Shown here: in pieces, positions 1 through 6,549 of the stretch
Layout: each line of letters opens with the position of its first letter
How positions within the stretch are numbered: the stretch's first letter is position 1
From: an uncultured Blautia sp.
GTDB taxonomy: Bacteria; Bacillota; Clostridia; Lachnospirales; Lachnospiraceae
Assembly: GCA_934402155.1 (NCBI GenBank)
Contig: CAKRTP010000075.1
Coordinates: 1 to 8,699, forward strand
DNA length: 8,699 nt
Direction of reading: 5' to 3'
Translations under genes and position numbers: made by a program
Notes under the pieces: model-generated
Seen by the model: only the letters and a program-made list of their open reading frames with translations
What the model was told of the DNA's origin: nothing
Databases searched by the model: none

Positions 1-191
1 AGAAACAGCATATTAAAGAGAAATGTAAATGTTCCCATGGAAATTTCTGTGATCAGGCTCAGAACAAACGGAAGTCCCGAAACCGGTGAGGTTCCCAGTC
101 CCGCACGTGTAACAAAACTGATTCCCAACGCACAGAACACCATTCCCATAACGAACACACAATACCGTTTTACCGTCGACCATTGCTTCAT
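1..191 (-). CDS. YczE/YitT-like integral membrane protein, 5' part only
   Basis: The first 63 codons of a gene that runs off the left edge are visible. It starts at the ATG at 191-189, preceded by a GGGAGG ribosome site (200-205). The N-terminus has a short basic segment (MKQWSTVKRY), then a hydrophobic helix (about residues 11-27), then the motif TRAGLGTSPVSGLPFVLSL and a second hydrophobic stretch. The GLGTSP-x-SG-x-P pattern is typical of the YczE/YyaS/YitT family of small polytopic membrane proteins, whose substrate is mostly unknown. A different minus-strand frame is open over the same region (13-234), but it lacks a ribosome site at its start and gives a cysteine-rich peptide with no family look. 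Family assignment is good; function is not known. Confidence 0.75.
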   Translation of the reverse strand, partial: MKQWSTVKRYCVFVMGMVFCALGISFVTRAGLGTSPVSGLPFVLSLITEISMGTFTFLFNMLF

Positions 192-265
192 GAATCGTAC
201 CTCCCAACTGACAGTCTTTATGCAACTTTGACAAGCTGTAGTTTGTATCTTTTCCTTTATTTTAA

Positions 266-294
266 TGTATAAACAAAGTTTTTGCAAGAGGCAA
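266..294 (-). promoter_or_regulatory. Sigma-A type promoter for the YczE-like gene
   Basis: On the minus strand TTGCCT (294-289) is followed, after 17 bases, by TATACA (271-266). This lies about 75 bases before the start codon at 191 and after the terminator at 361-323, so the membrane-protein gene has its own transcription start. Assigned by consensus only. Confidence 0.5.
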
Positions 295-322
295 ATTATT
301 TTTGTATGTTTTGTACAATTTC

Positions 323-361
323 AAAAAAGAAACCAGGGGCACACCTGGTTTCCCCTGGTTT
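323..361 (-). terminator. Intrinsic terminator of the SPFH/zinc-ribbon/TPM operon
   Basis: A perfect 10-bp stem (AAACCAGGGG at 330-339 with CCCCTGGTTT at 352-361) encloses a 12-base loop. On the minus strand it is followed by TCTTTTTT (329-322 region), the classic Rho-independent form. The TAA of the TPM gene (364-362) abuts the stem. T residues at 359-363 on the other strand would allow weak bidirectional use, but no plus-strand gene leads into it. Confidence 0.9.
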
Positions 362-1207
362 TTAATAATCACTGCTTGATCCCGAAAAACTTTCTCCGCC
401 GCTGGAGAAGCTTCCGGAACTTCCGTCATTTTTATCATCATCCTTTGGTTTTTCGGTCTGACTGACTGTGCTGTACAGAAACATATCTATCTGTTCATGA
501 AGCTCAAGACCACCATCTGCTGTATAGGTATCTGCATCTGCCTGCTGCACTCTTGTTTTCATTTTGCCAAACTGTCTCCAGGTCATAAAGCCGGCCGGAA
601 CTGCCATGGCTGCAAAACACAACAGCAGATCGATCAGAAACTGTCCTGCAAAAGACCTTTCGCGAACATCCATCAGACGAACCTTATGTCCCTCACTGAC
701 CCTGTCAAGTCCGCTTCGCAGATCTGTGATCAGCGACTGATATCCGCCCACCGGATCGTCGGCTTTGAGGTATTTTTTGCAGTTATCGAGCATCTTCTCC
801 TGGACTTTCGATGAAAAATCATTCTGCGTGTCCCCTCGAAATACGATCGTGATATTTCTTGCATCCGGCTGATGGAAAATACACATTCCCTCATATGTAT
901 CGCCGTATCCGATATCGTTTTCCTGCATGAACTCTGCCGCATACAGTCTGTAGTCCTCGTCCTCACCGATATCAGGCGAGATCAGCAGTACTGCATCATA
1001 TCCGTATTCGTCATAAATATCTGCCAGTTCCTGATCCAGCATTTCCGCCTCTGCTTCATCCAGAAGCCCGTAATCGTCAAATACCCAGGAAATCTCTTCT
1101 GCGTCTGCCATATCGCTCTCCGATGATGCTGACACAGAAAATGACATCATAAATACCAGACACAGGCAAAGAAACATTTCTTTCAACAGCCATCCTGATC
1201 TTCTCAT
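362..1207 (-). CDS. TPM-domain membrane protein (YdjH-like)
   Basis: A 281-residue protein. Residues 1-28 form a signal peptide with a hydrophobic core (MFLCLCLVFMMSFSVSA). Residues about 35-170 read as a TPM domain (the TLP18.3/Psb32/MOLO-1 fold): VFDDYGLLDEAE opening, DAVLLISPD strand, and the GMCIFHQPDARNITIVFRGD segment. A membrane helix follows at about 188-210. The protein ends in an acidic linker and a Ser/Gly-rich tail (SSGSFSSGGESFSGSSSDY), common in TPM proteins. The TPM domain would face outside and the tail the cytoplasm, if the signal is cleaved and the helix spans once. The ATG directly follows the TAG of the preceding gene (1210-1208), with GGGGGTG as ribosome site inside that gene, so translation is probably coupled. 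It corresponds to YdjH of B. subtilis, a partner of YdjG and YdjI. The molecular activity is unknown. Confidence 0.85.
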   Translation of the reverse strand: MRRSGWLLKEMFLCLCLVFMMSFSVSASSESDMADAEEISWVFDDYGLLDEAEAEMLDQELADIYDEYGYDAVLLISPDIGEDEDYRLYAAEFMQENDIGYGDTYEGMCIFHQPDARNITIVFRGDTQNDFSSKVQEKMLDNCKKYLKADDPVGGYQSLITDLRSGLDRVSEGHKVRLMDVRERSFAGQFLIDLLLCFAAMAVPAGFMTWRQFGKMKTRVQQADADTYTADGGLELHEQIDMFLYSTVSQTEKPKDDDKNDGSSGSFSSGGESFSGSSSDY

Positions 1208-2317
1208 CTATATCACCCCCAGTAAACGCAGAAATGTGACCGCACCCACTGCCAGAGCTGTCAGCGGGATATGACGCATAAACCAGTATTTGACTGCCAG
1301 CTTTCCGGATACCGGAAGGTCTCCGATCAGATGTCCTGTCTGTCCATTCATGGCAAAGGAATAATCCTTTCCATCCCATTTCGTATTCAGAAACCAAACC
1401 GGAAACAGTGCGTATTTGACTTCTCCCTTTCCGGTTAACGTGATCTTTTCCTGTTTTGGAACTACTGTTGCGTAGCCATAAACTGTCTTCTCAAAGCTGT
1501 CCCTGACGCTTTTTTCCATTCGCGCATACACTCGTTCTGTGAGTTCGTCCGGTTCCTGGTCATATTTATCTGCCATATAACCCGAAAGATAGGAGAGTTT
1601 AAATTCTGTAAGATCTTTGTAATCATATGGCTCTATTGCTTCCATCGTCGTGTCATCGATAAGTTTGGAGCCATCTACAGGGATTTTTTCGAATTTCAGT
1701 TTTCCGGAGCGCACGACATGATAATACTTTGTTTCTGTGTATTTGTAGTCATCATCCTCCCAGAAACGGGTTTTTGTCGCCTCATAGCGAAAACGTCCAG
1801 CCGTATCCAGATCAAACAGCCAGAAAGGAACGTAGACTGCCTTGATCTCCTCAAGATGATTCTGCTTTTTGAATACCCTCGGAAGCAGCGGCTTGCCTTC
1901 ATAATGCTTTTTGAGTGCCTCTACTGCTTCTTTTTTGGATTTTGCAAACGGTATGATATAATCCGGGCGATAGCTGTCTTTGAACTGCTCCGGCATGATC
2001 ATCGGATTATCGCAGTAGGGACATATAGTTGCCCCCGTTGTCTTTTCTGCCAGGATCTCAGCCCCGCAGGAAGGACAGCTCCAGACAGTCATATTTGCCT
2101 TCTCATCCGACTGCCACTGTTCCGGCTCAAAACCTTCCCAGTGATCTCCTGTCGTCTCCCTTATATCATCTACCTGTTCTGCCTGTTCAGTTATCGTATC
2201 CAGTTCATCCAGTGAATACTCTTTTCCGCAGTAGTCACATTTCATCTTCTGTGATTTACTGTCAAAGGCAAGACCGGCAGAACAATTGGGGCATTTATAA
2301 TTCAAAGTATCTGCCAT
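1208..2317 (-). CDS. Double zinc-ribbon, C-terminally membrane-anchored protein (YdjG-like, TFIIB-type zinc ribbon)
   Basis: A 369-residue protein from the ATG at 2317, chosen because GGGGAGGA (2334-2327) lies 9 bases upstream. The frame is open to 2431, but that extension overlaps the preceding gene and has no ribosome site. Two four-cysteine zinc ribbons are seen: CPNC...CDYC (Cys 9, 12, 27, 30) and CPSC...CPYC (Cys 81, 84, 99, 102), separated by an acidic linker. The rest (about 110-340) is a mixed alpha/beta region rich in Trp and Tyr (YVPFWLFDLD, ALFPVWFLNTKW). The last ~22 residues (IPLTALAVGAVTFLRLLGVI) are hydrophobic and probably insert in the membrane. Such proteins are often misannotated as PriA-like helicase or TFIIB-type zinc-binding proteins; no helicase motif is present. 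It is middle gene of the three-gene set, 17 bases after the SPFH stop. It matches YdjG of B. subtilis, a membrane component of the PspA-anchoring complex. I infer the role from this context. Confidence 0.85.
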   Translation of the reverse strand: MADTLNYKCPNCSAGLAFDSKSQKMKCDYCGKEYSLDELDTITEQAEQVDDIRETTGDHWEGFEPEQWQSDEKANMTVWSCPSCGAEILAEKTTGATICPYCDNPMIMPEQFKDSYRPDYIIPFAKSKKEAVEALKKHYEGKPLLPRVFKKQNHLEEIKAVYVPFWLFDLDTAGRFRYEATKTRFWEDDDYKYTETKYYHVVRSGKLKFEKIPVDGSKLIDDTTMEAIEPYDYKDLTEFKLSYLSGYMADKYDQEPDELTERVYARMEKSVRDSFEKTVYGYATVVPKQEKITLTGKGEVKYALFPVWFLNTKWDGKDYSFAMNGQTGHLIGDLPVSGKLAVKYWFMRHIPLTALAVGAVTFLRLLGVI

Positions 2318-2334
2318 AATGTAAGTTCCTCCCC

Positions 2335-3549
2335 TTATGGTCTCGGTTTGCCGCATTCCTGACAGAATTTGCCTGTATTTACAGTCCCGCAGCTGCAGGT
2401 CCATGGTCCTGCCGGACGAGGGCTTCCACACTCAGAACAGAATTTGCCTCTGTTTACCGCACCACAGCTGCAGGTCCATTCTGCCTGTGGTGCCGGTGCT
2501 GCCGGCTGTACAGGCTGTACCTGCGGTACCGGTTGCTGCTGCTGTCCCATGCTGAACAGATTCTGTGCATTTGCACCTCCGACATTTGCCGCCATGTTCA
2601 TTGCTGCAAAAGCCATTGCCGGTCCTGTCTTCTCATTTGATGCCGCTGACTGCATTGCACTTGCCTGGGCTCCTACCATCTGGGCTGCTGCCATCGTAGG
2701 ATTGCGGAAAACAGCATTTCTCTGCAGTTCCTTGATCATTGCTTCGTCTTCCTGGGAAGCTTTTACACTGGACACGCCAAGAGAAACAATGCGGATTCCC
2801 CTGAGATCATCCCATTTGTCAGAAAGCACCTTGTTCAGCACATCGGAAAGTTCCTGTGTATGTCCAGGAAGTGCACTGTACCGGATCCCCATCTCCGAGA
2901 TTTTTGCAAAAGCCGGCTGCAGTGCTGTCATAAGTTCACTCTTGAGCTGTCCGTCGATCTCTTCTCTCGTATAATCCTGTTCCACATTGCCGCAGACATT
3001 TGTATAGAAGAGAACCGGATTGGCGATCTGATAACTGTATTCACCAAAGCATTTGATCGTGATATCCATATCCAGTCCGATATTGGCATCTACCACACGG
3101 AACGGAACAGGATTCGGGGTACCATATTTATTGCCGACAAGTTCCTTGGTATTTACAAAATAAACCCTCTGGTCCTTTGGCGGCTCTCCGCCAAAAGTAA
3201 AACGCTTGCCAACCTGCTGAAAGGCTGCCTTAACTCCATTTCCCAGTCCTCCGCAGAAAATGGATGGTTCTGAGGAGGTATCATAGGTATATTCTCCTGG
3301 CTCCGCACATACATCTACGACTTTGCCCTGCTCTACGATCAGCATACACTGTCCGTCATTGACCGCGATCACAGAACCGTTTGAGATAATATTCTCAGAA
3401 CCGTGCTTGTTTGATGACCTTCCGGATACTTTCTTGTGTGCCTTCGTCATCAGCACATCAGCCGGCATAGATTCACAGTAAAAATATTCTTTCCACTGGT
3501 CCGCCAGGACACCTCCTGCGGAACCTAAAGCTGCTTTGATCAATCCCAT
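2335..3549 (-). CDS. SPFH-domain protein with two C-terminal zinc ribbons (YdjI-like; often named virion core protein)
   Basis: A 404-residue protein. The start at 3549 is chosen because AAGGAGG (3564-3558) sits 8 bases upstream; a Met 11 codons earlier has no such site. It opens with MGLIKAALGSAGGVLADQWKEYFYCESMP, the usual start of this SPFH subfamily. The SPFH/band-7 domain covers about residues 45-270 (GSVIAVNDGQCMLIVEQGKVVDVCAEPGEY region; PVPFRVVDAN). An Ala/Met-rich helical part (280-335) and a Gln/Pro linker (about 335-357) follow. The tail holds two near-identical ribbons (Cys 360, 362, 371, 374 and 385, 387, 396, 399). Family members form large ring or scaffold assemblies at membranes. 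In B. subtilis YdjI is needed to recruit PspA to the membrane. It is first of the three-gene set. No pspA is beside it here, so the partner must lie elsewhere or be replaced. Family certain, role inferred. Confidence 0.88.
   Translation of the reverse strand: MGLIKAALGSAGGVLADQWKEYFYCESMPADVLMTKAHKKVSGRSSNKHGSENIISNGSVIAVNDGQCMLIVEQGKVVDVCAEPGEYTYDTSSEPSIFCGGLGNGVKAAFQQVGKRFTFGGEPPKDQRVYFVNTKELVGNKYGTPNPVPFRVVDANIGLDMDITIKCFGEYSYQIANPVLFYTNVCGNVEQDYTREEIDGQLKSELMTALQPAFAKISEMGIRYSALPGHTQELSDVLNKVLSDKWDDLRGIRIVSLGVSSVKASQEDEAMIKELQRNAVFRNPTMAAAQMVGAQASAMQSAASNEKTGPAMAFAAMNMAANVGGANAQNLFSMGQQQQPVPQVQPVQPAAPAPQAEWTCSCGAVNRGKFCSECGSPRPAGPWTCSCGTVNTGKFCQECGKPRP
2338..2478 (-). repeat. Tandem zinc-ribbon duplication inside the SPFH gene (75-bp period)
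   Basis: Two units encode residues 358-382 (2478-2404) and 383-404 (2403-2338). Both read WTCSCG-x-VN-x-GKFC-x-ECG-x-PRP. The DNA is also alike: AGCTGCAGGTCCAT occurs at 2391-2404 and 2466-2479, and CAGAATTTGCCT at 2363-2374 and 2438-2449, each pair 75 bases apart. This indicates a fairly recent in-frame duplication of one Cys4 module. Confidence 0.85.
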
Positions 3550-3618
3550 ACTAAAATCCTCCTTTTTATTGTTATGAATCATTTTTTGTGATACTCATTC
3601 AATGAGCCCGAACTGTTT

Positions 3619-4863
3619 TCAGGAAAGTTTATGGATAAACAGACCGCTTCGAAGCTTCGGCTCAAACCAGGTGGACTTCGGCGGCATCAGCTTACCCTCG
3701 TCTGCGATCTGCATCAGATCTGCCATTGATGTCGGATACATGGCAAAAGCCACTCCACCTGTCTTATCTGCGATCTCTGCCAGTTCCCTGAGTTTATGAC
3801 TTCCTCCCACAAAGCGGATTCTCTCATCTGTACGCGGATCTGCGATTCCAAGAACCGGTGAAAGAACTTTTTCCTGAAGAATGGAAACATCAAGCTGACC
3901 TACCACATCTTTCTTCGCATAGACATCCTCCCATGCTCTGAGATGGTACCAGTTCCCTCCGACATACATTCCCATACAGTGCTTCTCGACCGGCTTGCAT
4001 GGAAATCCCGGCATGATCATCAGTTCGAAATTAAATTTGAGACTTGCAACGAATGCATGCTCATCCATACCATTCAGATCCCGAACCACTCTGTTATAAG
4101 AAAGAATCGTCAGCTGGTCATACGGGAATACTACAGAAAGGAAGTAGTTAAATTCCTCACTGCCATCATAATCCGGATGTTCCTGTCTTCTCTTAAGTCC
4201 TACTTTGACTGCTGAAGCCGCTCTGTGATGTCCGTCTGCTATGTATACGGAAGGAATGTTCCCAAACTGTTCTGCGATCATGGCTTTTTCGTTTTCGCCA
4301 TCGATCACCCATACACGATGTCCGATCTCGTCCTCTGCCGTAAAGTCATAAACCGCATCATGAGAAGCCTTCCAGTTCTCCATAAGGTCAAGCAGTTCCC
4401 TGGGATATTTACAGGCAAGATAGATCGGACCGGTATTGGCATCGCATACGTCTACATGGCGGATACGATCCTGCTCCTTATCCTCCCTGGTAAGCTCATG
4501 CTTCTTAACCACATCGTTCATGTAATCATCGATAGAGCAACAGCCAACCAGACCTGTCTGTGTCCTGCCCTTGCGCGTCAGTTCATAGATGTAGTAGCAT
4601 GGAGTCTCATCCTGGACCATAACTCCGTTTCTTTCCATATCCGCAAGGTTTTCTCTAGCTTTGTCATAAACCTTCGGATCATAGAGATCCGTATTCTCCG
4701 GAAGATCCATCTCAGCACGGTCTACATGAAGGAAAGAATCCGGATTCTGATCCCCGATCAGCTTTGCCTCCTCCCGGGTCACTACATCATATGGAAGTGC
4801 CGCTACCTGTGCCGCCTTGTCAGGAACAGGCCGAAGGGCACGAAATGCCTGAAAAATCGCCAT
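3619..4863 (-). CDS. DUF1015 family protein (ParB/Srx-like fold, possible kinase relative)
   Basis: A 414-residue protein with AAAGGAG (4877-4871) 7 bases before the ATG. The opening MAIFQAFRALRP...ALPYDVV is the family signature of DUF1015 (PF06245). Conserved patches are NPDSFLHVDRAE (40-51), KKHELTREDKEQDR (120-133), ANTGPIYL (142-149) and ADGHHRAASA (209-218). The DGHHR motif is shared with ParB/sulfiredoxin-fold proteins, a fold that includes the free-serine kinases SerK and SbnI. In many Clostridia DUF1015 genes lie beside serine biosynthesis genes serA and serC, which would fit a role with serine or phosphoserine, but those genes are not seen here. It has its own promoter and is divergent from ygeX. 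The spacer to the SPFH gene is 69 bases without a terminator, so transcripts may continue into that operon. The biochemical function is not established. Confidence 0.85.
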   Translation of the reverse strand: MAIFQAFRALRPVPDKAAQVAALPYDVVTREEAKLIGDQNPDSFLHVDRAEMDLPENTDLYDPKVYDKARENLADMERNGVMVQDETPCYYIYELTRKGRTQTGLVGCCSIDDYMNDVVKKHELTREDKEQDRIRHVDVCDANTGPIYLACKYPRELLDLMENWKASHDAVYDFTAEDEIGHRVWVIDGENEKAMIAEQFGNIPSVYIADGHHRAASAVKVGLKRRQEHPDYDGSEEFNYFLSVVFPYDQLTILSYNRVVRDLNGMDEHAFVASLKFNFELMIMPGFPCKPVEKHCMGMYVGGNWYHLRAWEDVYAKKDVVGQLDVSILQEKVLSPVLGIADPRTDERIRFVGGSHKLRELAEIADKTGGVAFAMYPTSMADLMQIADEGKLMPPKSTWFEPKLRSGLFIHKLS

Positions 4864-4911
4864 GTCAGTTCTCCTTTATGCTATGAATTTCTTATGTAAA
4901 AATGTGTCTTT

Positions 4912-4940
4912 ATTTTACCATATATCAATCTTTTTTTCAA
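4912..4940 (-). promoter_or_regulatory. Promoter of the DUF1015 gene
   Basis: On the minus strand TTGAAA (4940-4935) and TAAAAT (4917-4912) are 17 bases apart, a near-consensus sigma-A promoter about 50 bases before the ATG at 4863. It is divergent from the ygeX promoter, with the -35 boxes 67 bases apart. Confidence 0.7.
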
Positions 4941-4997
4941 TGAGCACCACTTTTTTTCTGGCTCGCTAACTTTTTTTGTAAAAACCTAAAAATTTTT
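4931..4997. other. Phased T-tracts, probable intrinsically curved DNA between divergent promoters
   Basis: Three runs of exactly seven T occur at 4931-4937, 4951-4957 and 4971-4977, a strict 20-base period (close to two helical turns). An A5T5 block follows at 4988-4997. Such phasing normally bends DNA. The tracts fill the space between the two -35 boxes, so they could act as UP elements or as a bend helping a regulator reach both promoters. Confidence 0.6.
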
Positions 4998-5007
4998 GTA
5001 TTTCCTC

Positions 5008-5035
5008 TTGCAAAATCTTTAATTTATGGTATTAT
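5008..5035 (+). promoter_or_regulatory. Promoter of the ygeX operon
   Basis: TTGCAA (5008-5013) and TATTAT (5030-5035) are spaced 16 bases apart. Transcription from about 5042 would give a leader near 58 bases, ending in the AAGGAGG ribosome site at 5084-5090. No dyad operator is obvious downstream of the -10 box. Confidence 0.65.
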
Positions 5036-5099
5036 AGAGACATGAAAGACAAGCAATAATTATGAGTTCAAAATAAATTTTTTAAGGAGGGTTTTTCTC

Positions 5100-6329
5100 A
5101 TGACAGAAGGTTTAAAATGGACTGTCAACCACGTTGCCAAATCCGACGACAAACATCTTGAATTAATGTCCGAGGACAACGTGAAAAAAGCTAATGAATT
5201 TCACAAAAGTTTCCCACAGTACACAGTAACTCCTCTTCAGGATCTTGCTGAACTGGCATCTTATCTGGGTGTTAAGAGCATCCACTGCAAGGATGAGTCC
5301 TATCGTTTCGGACTGAACGCTTTCAAGGTTCTTGGCGGTTCCTACGCAATGGGACGTTACATTGCCAAGGAAGTTGGTAAAGACATCAGCGAACTTCCAT
5401 ATGCTGTCCTCTCTTCTGAGGAATTAAGAAAAGAATTCGGACAGGCTACCTTCTTCACTGCAACAGACGGAAACCACGGACGTGGAGTTGCATGGGCAGC
5501 CAACCGTCTTGGACAGAAAGCTGTTGTTCGTATGCCAAAAGGAACAACCAAAACACGTTTTGACAACATCGCCAAAGAAGGTGCTACCGTTACGATCGAA
5601 GAAGTCAACTATGATGACTGCGTAAGAATGGCTGCCGCTGAAGCTGCAAAGACTGAGCACGGTATTATCGTTCAGGATACCGCATGGGACGGATATGAAG
5701 AAATCCCGTCATGGATCATGCAGGGATACGGAACTATGGTCATGGAAGCTGACCAGCAGCTCAAGGAAGCCGGAATCGATCATCCGACACATGTATTCGT
5801 TCAGGCAGGTGTTGGTTCTCTTGCAGGTGCTGTTGTAGGATACTTCGCTCACAAATACAAAGAAAATCCACCAGTTATGGTTGTCTGCGAAGCAGGTGCT
5901 GCTGACTGCCTGTATCGTTCCGCTATGAAAGAATCCGGTGAACTTGTCAACGTAGGTGGTGACCTTGAGACTATCATGGCAGGTCTTGCCTGCGGCGAAG
6001 CAAACACAATCGGATGGGACATCCTCAGAAACCATGTTTCCGTATTCGCATCCTGCCCTGACTGGATGAGTGCAAAAGCAACCAGAATCTATGCCAACCC
6101 GCTTGGCAGCGACCCGCACATCGTTTCCGGTGAGTCCGGATCTGTTCCGCTTGGTCTGTGCTACACTGCTCTTCATGATGAGGATGCAAAGGATCTCAAA
6201 GAGGCACTGAAACTGGATGAGAACTCCAACGTTCTTGTAATTTCCACAGAGGGTGACACTGATCCTGTTCGTTACCGTGAGATCGTATGGGATGGCCTTT
6301 ATGGAACAGACAAATCTTTAAGCAAATGA
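5100..6329 (+). CDS. ygeX: Diaminopropionate ammonia-lyase (EC 4.3.1.15), PLP enzyme
   Basis: A 409-residue cytoplasmic fold-type II PLP enzyme that converts 2,3-diaminopropionate (both isomers in E. coli) to pyruvate and two ammonia. The family length is about 400. Lys76 in SYRFGLNAFKVLGGSYA is the expected Schiff-base lysine. The ATDGNHGRGVAWAA stretch (121-134) is the cofactor-binding asparagine loop. VQAGVGSLAGAV (235-246) is the phosphate-binding glycine loop. Asp123 and Asp193 (VQDTAWDG) probably match the two acid/base aspartates of the E. coli enzyme; this is by motif, not alignment. The start follows AAGGAGG by 9 bases. Of its 13 arginines, 9 use CGT, suggesting good expression. It is first gene of the plus-strand set, 220 bases before ygeY with no U-run terminator between. 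Also called dpaL. Identity is strong. Confidence 0.95.
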   Translation: MTEGLKWTVNHVAKSDDKHLELMSEDNVKKANEFHKSFPQYTVTPLQDLAELASYLGVKSIHCKDESYRFGLNAFKVLGGSYAMGRYIAKEVGKDISELPYAVLSSEELRKEFGQATFFTATDGNHGRGVAWAANRLGQKAVVRMPKGTTKTRFDNIAKEGATVTIEEVNYDDCVRMAAAEAAKTEHGIIVQDTAWDGYEEIPSWIMQGYGTMVMEADQQLKEAGIDHPTHVFVQAGVGSLAGAVVGYFAHKYKENPPVMVVCEAGAADCLYRSAMKESGELVNVGGDLETIMAGLACGEANTIGWDILRNHVSVFASCPDWMSAKATRIYANPLGSDPHIVSGESGSVPLGLCYTALHDEDAKDLKEALKLDENSNVLVISTEGDTDPVRYREIVWDGLYGTDKSLSK

Positions 6330-6337
6330 TGATACCA

Positions 6338-6488
6338 GGGTCAAAAATTTCAAATGATGTTCGTGCTTGCACGATAACGCATTTGAATTTGGGACCCGCC
6401 AAACATGAGGACGTAGCGATTTACATAGTAAATCAGCGGATTCCGAATGTTTGAAGGATTGTGGGAGCAGTTTACTGCGGAACAATCC
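6338..6488 (+). ncRNA. Three tandem two-tier hairpins in the ygeX-ygeY spacer (candidate structured RNA or repeat element)
   Basis: Hairpin A: GGGTC (6338-6342) pairs with GACCC (6393-6397), TTCAAATG (6349-6356) with CATTTGAA (6380-6387), and TCGTG (6361-6365) with CACGA (6370-6374). Hairpin B: CAAACAT (6400-6406) with ATGTTTG (6447-6453), and GATTTAC (6418-6424) with GTAAATC (6428-6434). Hairpin C: GGATTGT (6456-6462) with ACAATCC (6482-6488), and GCAG (6467-6470) with CTGC (6475-6478), joined by a purine-rich internal loop (GGGA opposite GGA). Each has an outer stem, an internal loop and an inner stem. No U-run follows any of them, so simple termination is unlikely. mRNA stabilisation, processing, or a dispersed repeat are possible. 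No coding frame with a ribosome site lies here. Confidence 0.55.
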
Positions 6489-6549
6489 GTAAGTATCAGC
6501 AAATAATTAAGAACTCAAAAACTATTTTAACATATGGGAGGAACTTAAA

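Noticed and set aside
13..234. Minus-strand 73-residue cysteine-rich open frame
   Set aside because: It overlaps the YczE-like gene in another frame. It has no ribosome site at its start, while the other frame has GGGAGG and a recognisable membrane-protein motif.
2318..2431. 38-residue N-terminal extension of the zinc-ribbon protein
   Set aside because: It lies inside the end of the SPFH gene and has no ribosome site. The Met at 2317 has GGGGAGGA at ideal spacing and gives the usual zinc-ribbon start.
3550..3582. Upstream Met start for the SPFH protein (11 extra residues)
   Set aside because: The extension contains the AAGGAGG ribosome site itself, and MGLIKAALGS is the family's standard N-terminus.
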